64,000 bases of DNA from Parasulfuritortus sp049322515 (GTDB taxonomy: Bacteria; Pseudomonadota; Gammaproteobacteria; Burkholderiales; Thiobacillaceae), in contig JBMOQW010000012.1 of NCBI GenBank assembly GCA_049322515.1, forward strand, positions 248,001 to 312,000. The letters run 5' to 3'. The notes below the pieces were generated by a model, which had not been told where the DNA came from, did no database searches, and was given only the letters and a program-made list of their open reading frames with translations. Shown here piece by piece: positions 1 to 7,308 of the stretch. The translations under genes and the position numbers were made by a program. Position 1 is the stretch's first letter, and the number at the start of each line of letters is the position of its first letter.

Positions 1-452
1 TGCAGCTCGGCCAGCAGACCGGGCAGATCGACGCCCGGGGCATCGATCTTGTTGACCACGAGGATGCGGTCGAGCTTGCGCGTCTGCGCCCAGTGCATCA
101 TCCGGCTGGCGGTCAGCTCGATGCCCTTCTGGGCGTCGATCACCACGGCCACGGTCTCCACCGCGTCCAGGGCGCACATCGCCTGGCCCATGAAATCGGG
201 GTAGCCCGGCGTATCGAGCAGGTGCACCCGGGTGTCGCCGCTGTCCAGGTGGGCCACCGCCAGCTTCATGGAATGCAGGTGCTCCTTCTCGAGCGTATCG
301 TAATCGCACACGGTGCTGCCCTTGGCCACGCTGCCCGGGGCGGTGAGGGCGCCGGACTGGGCGAGCAGGGCTTCGATCAGGGTGGTCTTGCCGGCACCAC
401 CATGGCCGACGAAAGCGAGGGTACGGAGGTTGGCGGGGGTCAGGTTGGACAT
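1..452 (-). CDS. Elongation factor G-like translational GTPase (N-terminal part, cut by window edge)
   Basis: About 150 residues of the N-terminal G domain are present; the rest lies beyond the left edge. The P-loop FVGHGGAGKTTL is near residue 14, followed by the switch II segment LDTPGYPDF and the NKID base-recognition motif close to the edge. The GHGGAGKT form of the P-loop, in place of AHIDAGKT or AHVDHGKT, is typical of EF-G-like proteins (FusA2/TetM-related) rather than canonical EF-G or BipA/TypA. The ATG at 452 gives the usual short N-terminus (MSNLTPANLRTLAFVG). It is divergent from lemA across a 156-bp gap. The family call is secure; the cellular role of these paralogs is poorly defined. 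Confidence 0.88.
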   Translation of the reverse strand, partial: MSNLTPANLRTLAFVGHGGAGKTTLIEALLAQSGALTAPGSVAKGSTVCDYDTLEKEHLHSMKLAVAHLDSGDTRVHLLDTPGYPDFMGQAMCALDAVETVAVVIDAQKGIELTASRMMHWAQTRKLDRILVVNKIDAPGVDLPGLLAEL

Positions 453-608
453 GGTGTACTTTCTAGCGGGCTGTTGAAGCGGTTTTCGCGCAGTATAGGT
501 AGGCGGCCGGGCGGCTTCAACGGACATAAACATCTTCAATGGCCCCGCACGCCGGACGCTTACCCTATGATGACGGCCTTTGCACCCCATCTTACGGGAG
601 AGTTCGTC

Positions 609-1190
609 ATGGCAGCCTTCCTGGTATTGGTTCTGGGCGCGATCCTGCTGGCCCTGATCTACGGCATTTCCATCTACAACCATCTGGTCCAGCTCAAGCA
701 CAACGTCAGCGCTGCCTGGTCGAACATCGACGTGCTGCTCAAGCAGCGCCACGACGAATTGCCCAAGCTGGTGGAAACCGCGCGTCAGTACAAGGAATTT
801 GAGCAGGCCACCCTGGAGCGGGTGACCCAGGCGCGCAGCCAGGTGCAGCAGGCCCGGGAAAGCCACGACCTGGGCGCCTTGGGCATCGCGGAAACCGCGC
901 TGCGCGCGGGCCTTGGCCAGCTGTTCGCGGTGGTCGAGGCCTATCCCGACCTGAAGGCCAACGAACACTTCATGCAACTGCTGAAACGCGTGTCCGGCCT
1001 GGAGGACGCCATCGCCGACCGGCGCGAGCTGTATAACGACAGCGTCAACATCAACAACGTCAAGGTCGAGCAGTTTCCGAACAATGTCATCGCCGGCATG
1101 TTCCGCTTCGGCAAGGCGCAATTGTTGCGCTTCAGCGAGGCGGAAAAGGCCGATGTCGATTTCAAGGCCCTGTTCGGCGGCCAGGGCTGA
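609..1190 (+). CDS. LemA family protein
   Basis: 193 residues. An N-terminal hydrophobic segment (about residues 3-22, FLVLVLGAILLALIYGISIY) is followed by the LemA core, with NHLVQLKHNVSAAWSNIDVLLKQRHDELPKLVE-type helical sequence and the conserved YNDSVNxxN stretch near the end. LemA proteins are membrane-anchored helical proteins exposed outside the inner membrane; their function is unresolved. I chose the ATG at 609 because a GGGAG Shine-Dalgarno lies just upstream and the membrane segment follows directly. The open frame extends further 5' but that part has no family similarity. The EF-hand/GIDE-like gene follows 12 bp downstream, and that pairing is common in Betaproteobacteria. Confidence 0.93.
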   Translation: MAAFLVLVLGAILLALIYGISIYNHLVQLKHNVSAAWSNIDVLLKQRHDELPKLVETARQYKEFEQATLERVTQARSQVQQARESHDLGALGIAETALRAGLGQLFAVVEAYPDLKANEHFMQLLKRVSGLEDAIADRRELYNDSVNINNVKVEQFPNNVIAGMFRFGKAQLLRFSEAEKADVDFKALFGGQG

Positions 1191-1202
1191 CCGCCTGGCC
1201 CC

Positions 1203-2093
1203 ATGCTCGCCTCACTGACCCGCCACGGGCGGGACTGGCTGTCCGGCGGCGGCTACCTGATGCTGCTCCTGGCCGGCCTGCACTGGCAGACGGCTGCGGT
1301 CTGGTCGATGTTGCTGACGGTGCTGTTCGTCCTCGCCCTGCTCGCCTGGCGGGCCAATCTGGCCCGCCTGCGCGCGGTGGCCGACACGCCGACCTCGCGC
1401 ATCGCCTCGGCGGCCCAGGGCTACGTCGAACTGATCGGCCAGGCCCTGGCCGATCCCCACCACACCGTCTACAGCCCCGGCCATCACTTGCCCTGCCTCT
1501 GGTACCGGTATCGGCATTACACCCGGGAGGACAATCGCTGGCGGCAAACCGAATCGGGCGAAAGCGATGCCCCGTTCCAGCTCGACGATGGCAGCGGTCG
1601 CTGTGTGATCGAGCCGGCCGGCGCCGAAATCCAGGTGCAGCGCAAGGAAACCCTGACCCAGGGCGATTCCAGGCTGGAGGAAGAACTCCTCCTGGCCGGC
1701 GAGCGCCTCTATGTGCTGGGCGATTTCGCCACCCTGAGCGCCCACGCCAGCCACGATGAACGGCGCGCGGTGGGCGAACTGCTGGCTGACTGGAAGGACG
1801 ACCCGGCCAGCCTGCACGACCGTTTCGACCTCGACCGGAACGGCCAGATCGACGACCAGGAATGGCAGTTGGCCCGTCAGGCCGCACACCGGCAAATCGC
1901 GCAGGAACGCCAGGCCGCGCTGTCCGCACCGCCCACCCACGTCGTCACCCGGCCCCGTCACGGCCGGCCATTCCTGATCTCCACCCACCCGCCGGAATCC
2001 CTGACCGGCCGCTACCGCCTGGTCACCTGGCTGCACGGCCTGGCCGCCTGCGGCAGCCTGGCCGGCCTCGCCTTCGCCGTGTCCCTGCTCTGA
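1203..2093 (+). CDS. GIDE-like membrane protein with an EF-hand calcium-binding loop
   Basis: 296 residues. Hydrophobic segments lie near the N-terminus (about 18-50) and at the very C-terminus (LHGLAACGSLAGLAFAVSLL), leaving a large soluble middle. The middle resembles the bacterial relatives of the GIDE/MUL1 ubiquitin-ligase fold (short-form PF12483-like: HHLPCLWYRYRHY, then a strand-rich region ending in GERLYVLGDF). No RING finger is present, so a ligase function is not implied. Around residues 203-214 the loop DLDRNGQIDDQE fits the canonical EF-hand pattern DxDxNGxIxxxE, so calcium binding is plausible. It sits directly behind lemA, probably in one transcript. The family assignment is from motif resemblance; the function is unknown. 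Confidence 0.8.
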   Translation: MLASLTRHGRDWLSGGGYLMLLLAGLHWQTAAVWSMLLTVLFVLALLAWRANLARLRAVADTPTSRIASAAQGYVELIGQALADPHHTVYSPGHHLPCLWYRYRHYTREDNRWRQTESGESDAPFQLDDGSGRCVIEPAGAEIQVQRKETLTQGDSRLEEELLLAGERLYVLGDFATLSAHASHDERRAVGELLADWKDDPASLHDRFDLDRNGQIDDQEWQLARQAAHRQIAQERQAALSAPPTHVVTRPRHGRPFLISTHPPESLTGRYRLVTWLHGLAACGSLAGLAFAVSLL

Positions 2094-2102
2094 CCTGGCG
2101 GC

Positions 2103-2131
2103 TTGCTTATATCTATTTTGGCGCATATTAT
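2103..2131 (+). promoter_or_regulatory. Putative arsR promoter with overlapping ArsR operator
   Basis: TTGCTT at 2103-2108 and TATTAT at 2126-2131 are separated by 17 bp, a good sigma-70 layout with a 5/6 match at -10. Between the two hexamers, an ATAT(N12)ATAT arrangement (2109-2128) could be an ArsR-binding dyad placed to block polymerase. Transcription would begin around 2138, within a couple of bases of the ATG at 2140, and no Shine-Dalgarno precedes that ATG, so the arsR mRNA may be leaderless. This is read from sequence only. Confidence 0.5.
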
Positions 2132-2139
2132 TGCGCGCC

Positions 2140-2481
2140 ATGGAACCCCAGGCCTTGTTCGACACCCTGTCCGACGCCACCCGCCGGCGCATCCTGACCC
2201 TGCTGCACCACCAAGGCGAGCTGTGTGTCTGTGAACTGGTTGCCGCGCTCAACCTGCCACAACCCAAGATTTCCCGGCATCTCGCGGTGATGCGCGAATC
2301 TGGTTTGCTGGCCATGCGTCGAGAGGGCACCTGGATCTTCTACCGGCTCAGCCCGAGCTTGCCATTGTGGGCTTACCGGATCGCCGAAATCGTCAGCCGC
2401 GACGCTCCCGAGGCGGACATCGACCAGGACGCCGCGCGCCTGGCCGGCATGGCCGACCGGCCGAACCGGTGTTGCGCATGA
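2140..2481 (+). CDS. arsR: ArsR/SmtB family transcriptional repressor
   Basis: 113 residues, a normal length for the family. The winged helix-turn-helix is clear: LFDTLSDATRRRILTLL, then the metalloid-site segment ELCVCELVAAL, then the recognition helix QPKISRHLAVMRESGLL and the wing RREGTWIFYRL. The CVC pair in ELCVCEL is the classical As(III)-sensing position of E. coli-type ArsR. A further CC pair sits at the C-terminus (RCCA). The ATG at 2140 is used because the upstream TTG at 2131 overlaps the -10 element. It heads the arsenic locus and should repress its own promoter and probably the downstream palindrome at 2481-2502 until As(III) binds. Confidence 0.95.
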   Translation: MEPQALFDTLSDATRRRILTLLHHQGELCVCELVAALNLPQPKISRHLAVMRESGLLAMRREGTWIFYRLSPSLPLWAYRIAEIVSRDAPEADIDQDAARLAGMADRPNRCCA

Positions 2482-2502
2482 ATATTCGTTGTAACGTATA
2501 TT
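2481..2502. promoter_or_regulatory. Near-perfect palindrome between arsR and arsC, candidate ArsR operator
   Basis: AATATTCG and CGTATATT flank a 6-bp spacer (TTGTAA); the arms match at 7 of 8 positions. The layout (AT-rich ends, CG inside) is typical of ArsR/SmtB-family operators. The right arm contains TATATT (2497-2502), a 5/6 match to a -10 hexamer, so the site may control an internal promoter for the structural genes. A 7-bp-arm hairpin (2524-2544) follows in the leader. Confidence 0.5.
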
Positions 2503-2562
2503 TAACAACACACCTTGGCATTCGAGGCTAGACTCCGTAGCCTCACCCGACCGGAGACCGCC

Positions 2563-3081
2563 ATGACCGACACCGCACCGCTCAACGTCCTCTTTCTCTG
2601 CACCGGAAACTCGGCGCGCAGCATCATCGCCGAGGCGATCCTCAACCATCCGATGATCAGCCAGGGGCGCTTCCGGGCGTTCTCGGCAGGCAGCCACCCG
2701 ACCGGCCAGGTCAATCCGCTGGCACTCGAGCTGCTGGCCAAGAACCACCTGCCCACCGAGGGACTGCGCAGCAAGAACTGGGAGGAGTTTGCCGCGCCCG
2801 GCGCGCCGGCACTCGACTTCGTCTTCACGGTATGCGACAACGCCGCCGGCGAGGTCTGCCCGGTGTGGCCTGGCCAGCCGATGACCGCGCACTGGGGGGT
2901 GCCCGACCCGGCCGCCGTCGAGGGCAGTGACGAAGACAAGCACAAGGCCTTCTTCCAGACCTGGAATTTCCTCTACAACCGCATCTCCTTGTTTGCCAAC
3001 CTGCCGTTCAGCAAGCTCGACAAGCTAACCCTGCAGACCCGCCTCAAGGAAATCGGCAAGGCCCGGCCGGAGAACGCATGA
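2563..3081 (+). CDS. arsC: Arsenate reductase-like low-molecular-weight phosphatase family protein
   Basis: 172 residues with the LMW-PTP fold. The P-loop is CTGNSARS (CX5R) at the N-terminus, and a second cysteine region VCDNAAGEVCP lies mid-protein, followed by the conserved HWGVPDP. This is the longer ArsC type, with Ala rather than Cys inside the P-loop and an 8-residue spacing in the second Cys pair, unlike the thioredoxin-type ArsC at 3773. It probably reduces As(V) to As(III) with a different thiol donor. The ATG at 2563 follows GGAG at 2552-2555. Its stop overlaps the aquaporin start (ATGA), so the two are translationally coupled. An organic-phosphate phosphatase role is a less likely alternative. 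Confidence 0.85.
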   Translation: MTDTAPLNVLFLCTGNSARSIIAEAILNHPMISQGRFRAFSAGSHPTGQVNPLALELLAKNHLPTEGLRSKNWEEFAAPGAPALDFVFTVCDNAAGEVCPVWPGQPMTAHWGVPDPAAVEGSDEDKHKAFFQTWNFLYNRISLFANLPFSKLDKLTLQTRLKEIGKARPENA

Positions 3082-3776
3082 GTCGCGCCCGCAGACTGGT
3101 CGCCGAAGGGCTCGGCACCGCCCTGCTGCTGGCCATCGTGATCGGCTCGGGCATCATGGCCGAGCGCCTGGCCGGTGGCAACGTGGCCATCGCCCTGCTC
3201 GGCAACACCTTGTCCACCGGGGCCGGCCTGATCGTGCTGATCCTGGTGTTCGGACCGGTCTCGGGCGCCCACTTCAACCCGGCGGTGACCCTGGCCGATG
3301 CCTGGCAGGGGGGCCTGCCCTGGCGCGAGGTGCCCGGCTACCTGCTCGCCCAGGTGACCGGCGCCTTCGCCGGCGTCGCCATCGCCCACCTGATGTTCGG
3401 CGAGCCGCTGTTTTTCGCCTCCGGGCACGAACGCAGCGGCGCCGCCCAGGGCTTCAGCGAGTTCATCGCCACCTTCGGTCTGCTCGCGACCATCTGGGGC
3501 TGCCTGCGCTCCCGGCCCAACGTGGTGCCGTTCGCGGTCGGCCTGTACATCACCTCGGCGTATTGGTTCACCGCCTCGACCTCGTTCGCCAACCCGGCGG
3601 TCACCCTGGCACGTGCCGCCAGCGACACATTCGCCGGCATCCGCCCGGTCGACGCCCCCCTGTTCATCATTGCCCAGTTGCTGGGCGCCTTCGCCGCCAC
3701 GGCCCTGTTCCGCTGGCTCACCCCCCACCTGCCGGCCGACGAAGTCGTCGTGCCCCACCCGGATAACGCGCCATGA
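3078..3776 (+). CDS. aqpS: MIP family aquaglyceroporin-type channel, AqpS-like
   Basis: 232 residues, six predicted membrane spans and the two half-helix motifs of the family: GAHFNPAVTL (about residues 63-72) and SFANPAVTLAR (about 173-183). In arsenic operons such as that of Sinorhizobium meliloti, AqpS replaces an arsenite pump: As(III) formed by ArsC leaves down its gradient through the channel. That fits here, because no arsB or acr3 is present, and the gene lies between two arsC-type genes with ATGA overlaps on both sides. It could also pass methylated arsenicals. The family is certain; the substrate is inferred from context. Confidence 0.92.
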   Translation: MSRARRLVAEGLGTALLLAIVIGSGIMAERLAGGNVAIALLGNTLSTGAGLIVLILVFGPVSGAHFNPAVTLADAWQGGLPWREVPGYLLAQVTGAFAGVAIAHLMFGEPLFFASGHERSGAAQGFSEFIATFGLLATIWGCLRSRPNVVPFAVGLYITSAYWFTASTSFANPAVTLARAASDTFAGIRPVDAPLFIIAQLLGAFAATALFRWLTPHLPADEVVVPHPDNAP

Positions 3777-4189
3777 CCGAAACACTGCCCACCGTCCTGA
3801 TCCTCTGCACCGGAAACTCCTGCCGCTCGCAAATGGCTGAAGTGCTGGTCAACCACGACCTGGCCGGCCGCGCCCGCGCGCTCTCGGCCGGCACCAAGCC
3901 CCAGCCCAAGGTCGCCGACGGCGCCATCGCCGCGCTCAAGGAGGCCGGCCTGGCCACCGACGGCCTGTATCCCAAGGATGTCGACGCGGTGATGAACGAG
4001 GCCATCGACCTGGTGGTCACCGTGTGCGACAACGCCAAGGAGACCTGTCCGATCTTCCCGCGTCCGGTCCCGAGCATCCATCTGCCCTTCCACGACCCCC
4101 ACGGCGAGCCGCTGGACAGCTTCCTCACCGTGCGTGACGACATCCGTGCCCGCCTGATTCCGGCGGTCAGGGAGGCGCTCAAGCTGTAA
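3773..4189 (+). CDS. arsC: Arsenate reductase, thioredoxin-coupled type
   Basis: 138 residues, the normal length for the Staphylococcus pI258-type enzyme. The catalytic loop CTGNSCRS is at residues 12-19, and VCDNAKETCP supplies the two further cysteines with the seven-residue spacing of Cys82/Cys89 in the pI258 enzyme. The three cysteines form the nucleophile and disulfide cascade that is finally reduced by thioredoxin. It reduces As(V) to As(III) in the cytoplasm. The start overlaps the aquaporin stop by 4 bp. It differs clearly from the first arsC, so the locus holds two mechanistic types. Confidence 0.94.
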   Translation: MTETLPTVLILCTGNSCRSQMAEVLVNHDLAGRARALSAGTKPQPKVADGAIAALKEAGLATDGLYPKDVDAVMNEAIDLVVTVCDNAKETCPIFPRPVPSIHLPFHDPHGEPLDSFLTVRDDIRARLIPAVREALKL

Positions 4190-4221
4190 CATTCGGCTTT
4201 CCCTATTCGCTGAGAGCCGCC

Positions 4222-5145
4222 ATGACCGCACTCCGTCTGTTGTTCGCCAGCCTGGTCCTGGCCGCGTTTCCGGCCCTGGCCGATGCCTTGCCCAAGGCCG
4301 AGCAGGTGGTCGACCAGGTCTACGCGATCATCGGCCCGCTCGGCCAGCGCAGCGCCGACAACGACGGCCTGAATGCCAACTACGGCTTCGTGGTGACGCC
4401 CGAAGGCGTCATCCTGATCGACTCGGGTGCCAGCCGGCTGGGCGCCGAGAAGCTGGCCAAGGCGGTGGCCCAGGTGACCGACCAGCCGGTGCGCTGGGTG
4501 ATCAACACCGGTAGCCAGGACCATCGCTGGCTGGGCAATGCCACCTTTGCCGAGCAAGGCGCGGAGATCATCGCCCTCGAACGCACCGCCGCGACGCAGG
4601 CGCAGTTCGCCGAGCAGCACCTGCAGACCCTGGCCCGCTTTCTCGGTGACCGCCTGGCCGGCACCGTCGCAATGCCGGCCAGGCGCACCCTGACGGGCAC
4701 CGAGGCCCGGCTCGAACTGGGTGGAGAAACGCTGGTGCTGCGCTATACCGACGCCCATTTCCCAGGCGATGCCTGGGTCTGGCTGCCGAAACGCAACGTC
4801 GTCTTCACTGGCGACCTGGTCTACGTCGACCGTCTCCTCGGCGTGCTGCCCTGGTCGAGCGTCAAGAAGGCTCAGAAGGCCGGGCACGCCCTGGTCGAAC
4901 TCAACCCGAAGCATGTCGTGCCCGGCCATGGCCGGGTCACCGATCTGGCCCAGGCCAAGCGCGAGTCGTTCGACTACGAGGACTTTCTCGCCCACGTCAT
5001 CGGCCAGGCCGCCCGCGACATGGAATCGTTGCCCGACACCCTGGCCAAGTACGCCGACCTGCCGCAGTTCAAGCATCTGCAGAACTACGACGACTTGCAC
5101 AAGGCCAACATGAGCCGGGCGTTCACGGAGTTCGAGGCGGAGTGA
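4222..5145 (+). CDS. Secreted metallo-beta-lactamase-fold protein with a degenerate metal motif
   Basis: 307 residues with a Sec-type signal peptide (about 1-20, LLFASLVLAAFPALA). The MBL fold is recognisable from GFVVTPEGVILIDSG, a metal-motif region, GDAWVWLPKRNVVFTGDLV and VPGHGRVTD. The usual HxHxDH is replaced by NTGSQDHRWLGN (about 95-106): the first two histidines are missing and only the DH pair remains. TDAHFPGD, FTGDLV and PGHG supply other candidate ligands. It belongs near the SoxH/quinoprotein-associated MBL group, but the reaction is unknown. It lies between arsC and arsP, 32 bp after arsC, so a periplasmic role linked to arsenic or organoarsenicals is possible. That is inference from position only. 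Confidence 0.82.
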   Translation: MTALRLLFASLVLAAFPALADALPKAEQVVDQVYAIIGPLGQRSADNDGLNANYGFVVTPEGVILIDSGASRLGAEKLAKAVAQVTDQPVRWVINTGSQDHRWLGNATFAEQGAEIIALERTAATQAQFAEQHLQTLARFLGDRLAGTVAMPARRTLTGTEARLELGGETLVLRYTDAHFPGDAWVWLPKRNVVFTGDLVYVDRLLGVLPWSSVKKAQKAGHALVELNPKHVVPGHGRVTDLAQAKRESFDYEDFLAHVIGQAARDMESLPDTLAKYADLPQFKHLQNYDDLHKANMSRAFTEFEAE

Positions 5146-5163
5146 ACACGCAGCGCGCCGGCT

Positions 5164-5211
5164 GCCCTCTCCCACGCTGCCGCGCCCCCCTTCCCCCCGA
5201 GGGGAGAGGGC
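5164..5211 (+). repeat. Hairpin with 10-bp perfect arms covering the arsP ribosome-binding site
   Basis: GCCCTCTCCC (5164-5173) and GGGAGAGGGC (5202-5211) are perfect complements, and the second arm ends one base before the arsP ATG. It contains the arsP Shine-Dalgarno (GAGGGGAGAGGG). The CCCTCTCCC/GGGAGAGGG pair is of a kind widely scattered in proteobacterial genomes as an intergenic palindrome. In the RNA it would mask the arsP ribosome-binding site. Confidence 0.65.
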
Positions 5212-6174
5212 ATGTTTGACGCCCTGGCGAACCTCGTCGTCTTCGACCTTGCCGGCCTGACGCCCGCCAGCCCGGCTGGCGCCGCCCTGCATTTCTTCGT
5301 GATGGACGTGGCGAAGATCCTGGTCCTCCTGACCACGGTGATCTACGTCATGGGCTGGCTACGTGCCCTGCTCACCCCGGAACGGGTGCGCGCCCTGATG
5401 AAAGGCCGTAGCGGGCCGGGTGCGCGCCTCACGGCGGTCGGCCTGGGTGCGGTGACGCCGTTCTGCTCCTGCTCGTCGATCCCGCTGTTCATCGGCTTCG
5501 TCGAGGCCGGCATCCCGCTCGGCGTGACCCTGTCGTTCCTGATTGCCAGCCCGATGGTCAACCAGGTCGCGGTGGTGGTCCTGGCCGGCGTGATCGGCTG
5601 GCAAATGACGCTGATCTACGTGCTCACCGGACTGACCATCGCCTTCCTCGGCGGCTATGTCCTGCAAGCCTTCAAGCTGGAGCGCTGGGTCGAGGCCTAT
5701 GTCTGGCAGATTCGCATGGGCGAGGCCCAGAACGTCCAGCCGGACACCGCCCTGCGCGCGCGCCACGACTATGCCTGGAACGAAGTGCGCCAGATCGTCG
5801 GCCGGATCTGGAAATACGTGCTGATCGGGGTCGGCATCGGTGCCCTGATCCACGGCTACGTACCGGCCGACTTCGTCGCCCGCATCGCCGGCGACGGCTC
5901 GGTGCTCTCGGTGGTGGTCGCGGTGCTGGCCGGGGTGCCGATGTATTCCGACGCGGTGGGCGTCATCCCGGTCGCGGAAGCCCTGCTCGGCAAGGGCGTC
6001 CCGCTCGGCACCGTGCTCGCGTTCATGATGTCGGTGATCGCCCTGTCCCTGCCGGAAATGCTGATCCTGCGCAAGGTCGTGAAATGGCCCCTGCTCGGCC
6101 TGTTCGCGGGTTATCTCGCGCTCAGCTTCATCTTTGTCGGCGTCTTGTTCAATAGCTTGAGGAGCCTGTCATGA
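5212..6174 (+). CDS. arsP: ArsP-type permease (DUF318/PF03773), organoarsenical efflux
   Basis: 320 residues, with about eight to ten hydrophobic segments in two homologous halves. The signature GAVTPFCSCSSIPLFIGF (about residues 79-96) is the hallmark of the family, and the matching second-half segment AGVPMYSDAVGVIPVAEAL lies about 240-258. ArsP exports trivalent organoarsenicals such as methylarsenite. The presence of arsM in the same operon fits that substrate, since ArsM makes methylated As(III). The start follows a strong purine-rich SD inside the hairpin noted above, and the stop overlaps the next start (ATGA). Some family members serve other solutes, so the substrate rests on context. 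Confidence 0.9.
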   Translation: MFDALANLVVFDLAGLTPASPAGAALHFFVMDVAKILVLLTTVIYVMGWLRALLTPERVRALMKGRSGPGARLTAVGLGAVTPFCSCSSIPLFIGFVEAGIPLGVTLSFLIASPMVNQVAVVVLAGVIGWQMTLIYVLTGLTIAFLGGYVLQAFKLERWVEAYVWQIRMGEAQNVQPDTALRARHDYAWNEVRQIVGRIWKYVLIGVGIGALIHGYVPADFVARIAGDGSVLSVVVAVLAGVPMYSDAVGVIPVAEALLGKGVPLGTVLAFMMSVIALSLPEMLILRKVVKWPLLGLFAGYLALSFIFVGVLFNSLRSLS

Positions 6175-6497
6175 GTGATCTCCATCCTTCCATCGTGGCC
6201 CTGGTGTCGCTGGCCGCCAACATCGCCGCCAATCATCCGAAGCAGGGCCTCTGCCAGGTCGATCGCCTGAAAGGCTACGGCGTCAGCCCGGCCCAGATCG
6301 ACACCGTGATCGAAATCGCCCGGCACATCCGCGACGAAGCCGCCCAGCAGCTCGATGCCAGTTTCGACGCCGCCTACGCCGAAGCCATGCAGCCGGCAAA
6401 ACCGAAACTCAAGCCCGATCCGTTCGCCAACATCGCCGTGGTCGACACCGGCGGCGCCTGCTGCACGCCGACCAAGTCTGGCCAGTCCTGCTGTTGA
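6171..6497 (+). CDS. AhpD-like small protein with a double-cysteine tail, arsenic-operon member
   Basis: 108 residues. The N-terminal half (VALVSLAANIAANHPKQGL, then GVSPAQIDTVIEIARHIRDEA) looks like the helical AhpD/carboxymuconolactone decarboxylase core, but the CxxC redox motif is absent; one Cys (QGLCQVD) remains near that place. The last 15 residues carry two CC pairs (GACCTPTKSGQSCC), a plausible thiol site for As(III). It is coupled to arsP by an ATGA overlap and lies just before arsM, so it may hand As(III) or methylarsenite between enzymes. I know of no established function. The fold call is from pattern resemblance. Confidence 0.65.
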   Translation: MSDLHPSIVALVSLAANIAANHPKQGLCQVDRLKGYGVSPAQIDTVIEIARHIRDEAAQQLDASFDAAYAEAMQPAKPKLKPDPFANIAVVDTGGACCTPTKSGQSCC

Positions 6498-6507
6498 GGC
6501 CATGGCC

Positions 6508-7308
6508 ATGTCCGCCAGCGAACACGACCGCCTCCGGCAACAGGTCCGTGACGCCTACGGCGCCATCGCCCGCGCCGAAACCTGTGGCTGCGGCCCGAGC
6601 TGCTGCACGGCCTCGGAAAGCGACGTCGCCGCCCTGCTCTCGCAGGGCCTCGGCTACAGTGCCGAAGACACGGCCGTCGTCCCCGAGGGCGCCAACCTCG
6701 GCCTCGGCTGCGGCAACCCGCAGGCCATCGCCGCCCTCCAGCCGGGCGAGACCGTGCTCGACCTCGGCAGTGGCGCCGGCTTCGACTGCTTCCTGGCTGC
6801 CCGCGCGGTCGGGGAAACCGGCCGGGTGATCGGCGTCGACATGACCCCTGACATGCTCTCCAAGGCGCGCATGAATGCCGTCAAGGGCGGCTACGCCAAC
6901 GTCGATTTCCGCCTCGGCGAGATCGAGCACCTGCCGGTGGCCGACGCCACGGTCGACGTGATCATTTCCAACTGCGTGGTCAACCTGTCGCCGGACAAGG
7001 CCCAGGTGTTCCGCGACGCCTGGCGGGTACTGAAGCCGGGTGGCCGGCTGGCCCTCTCGGACATCGTGCTGACCGCCGACCTGCCCCCCGAGATGCGTAC
7101 CGAAGTCGCCCTCTACACTGGCTGCGTGGCCGGCGCCGTCGACGGGCCGACCTTGACCGCGCTGATCGCGGCGGCGGGTTTCACCGACATCCGCATCGCG
7201 CCCAAGGCCGCCAGCGCCGACTACATCGCGCAATGGGCCCCCGGACGCGGCGTCGAACAGTACATCGCCTCGGCCCATATCGAGGCTGTCAAACCGGAGC
7301 AATCATGA
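6508..7308 (+). CDS. arsM: Arsenite S-adenosylmethionine methyltransferase
   Basis: 266 residues from the second ATG. GAGG at 6496-6499 is 8 bp from this codon, while the ATG at 6502 is only 2 bp from it, which decides the start. The SAM-binding motif VLDLGSGAGFDCFLA is followed by GVDMTPDML. The As(III)-ligating cysteines of the family are visible in SNCVVNLSPDK and YTGCVAGAVDG, with an N-terminal Cys cluster (TCGCGPSCC, about 25-33). It converts arsenite stepwise to methylated species in the cytoplasm. ArsP upstream can export methylarsenite, and the thioredoxin-like gene overlaps its stop (ATGA) and may provide the reducing thiols ArsM needs. Confidence 0.95.
   Translation: MSASEHDRLRQQVRDAYGAIARAETCGCGPSCCTASESDVAALLSQGLGYSAEDTAVVPEGANLGLGCGNPQAIAALQPGETVLDLGSGAGFDCFLAARAVGETGRVIGVDMTPDMLSKARMNAVKGGYANVDFRLGEIEHLPVADATVDVIISNCVVNLSPDKAQVFRDAWRVLKPGGRLALSDIVLTADLPPEMRTEVALYTGCVAGAVDGPTLTALIAAAGFTDIRIAPKAASADYIAQWAPGRGVEQYIASAHIEAVKPEQS

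Noticed and set aside
93..608. N-terminal extension of the LemA frame
   Set aside because: Runs opposite the EF-G-like gene, no SD, no family sequence; the ATG at 609 has an SD.
3718..5292. 524-codon minus-strand open frame opposite arsC and the MBL gene
   Set aside because: No motifs; the plus strand encodes recognised proteins with operon-like spacing.
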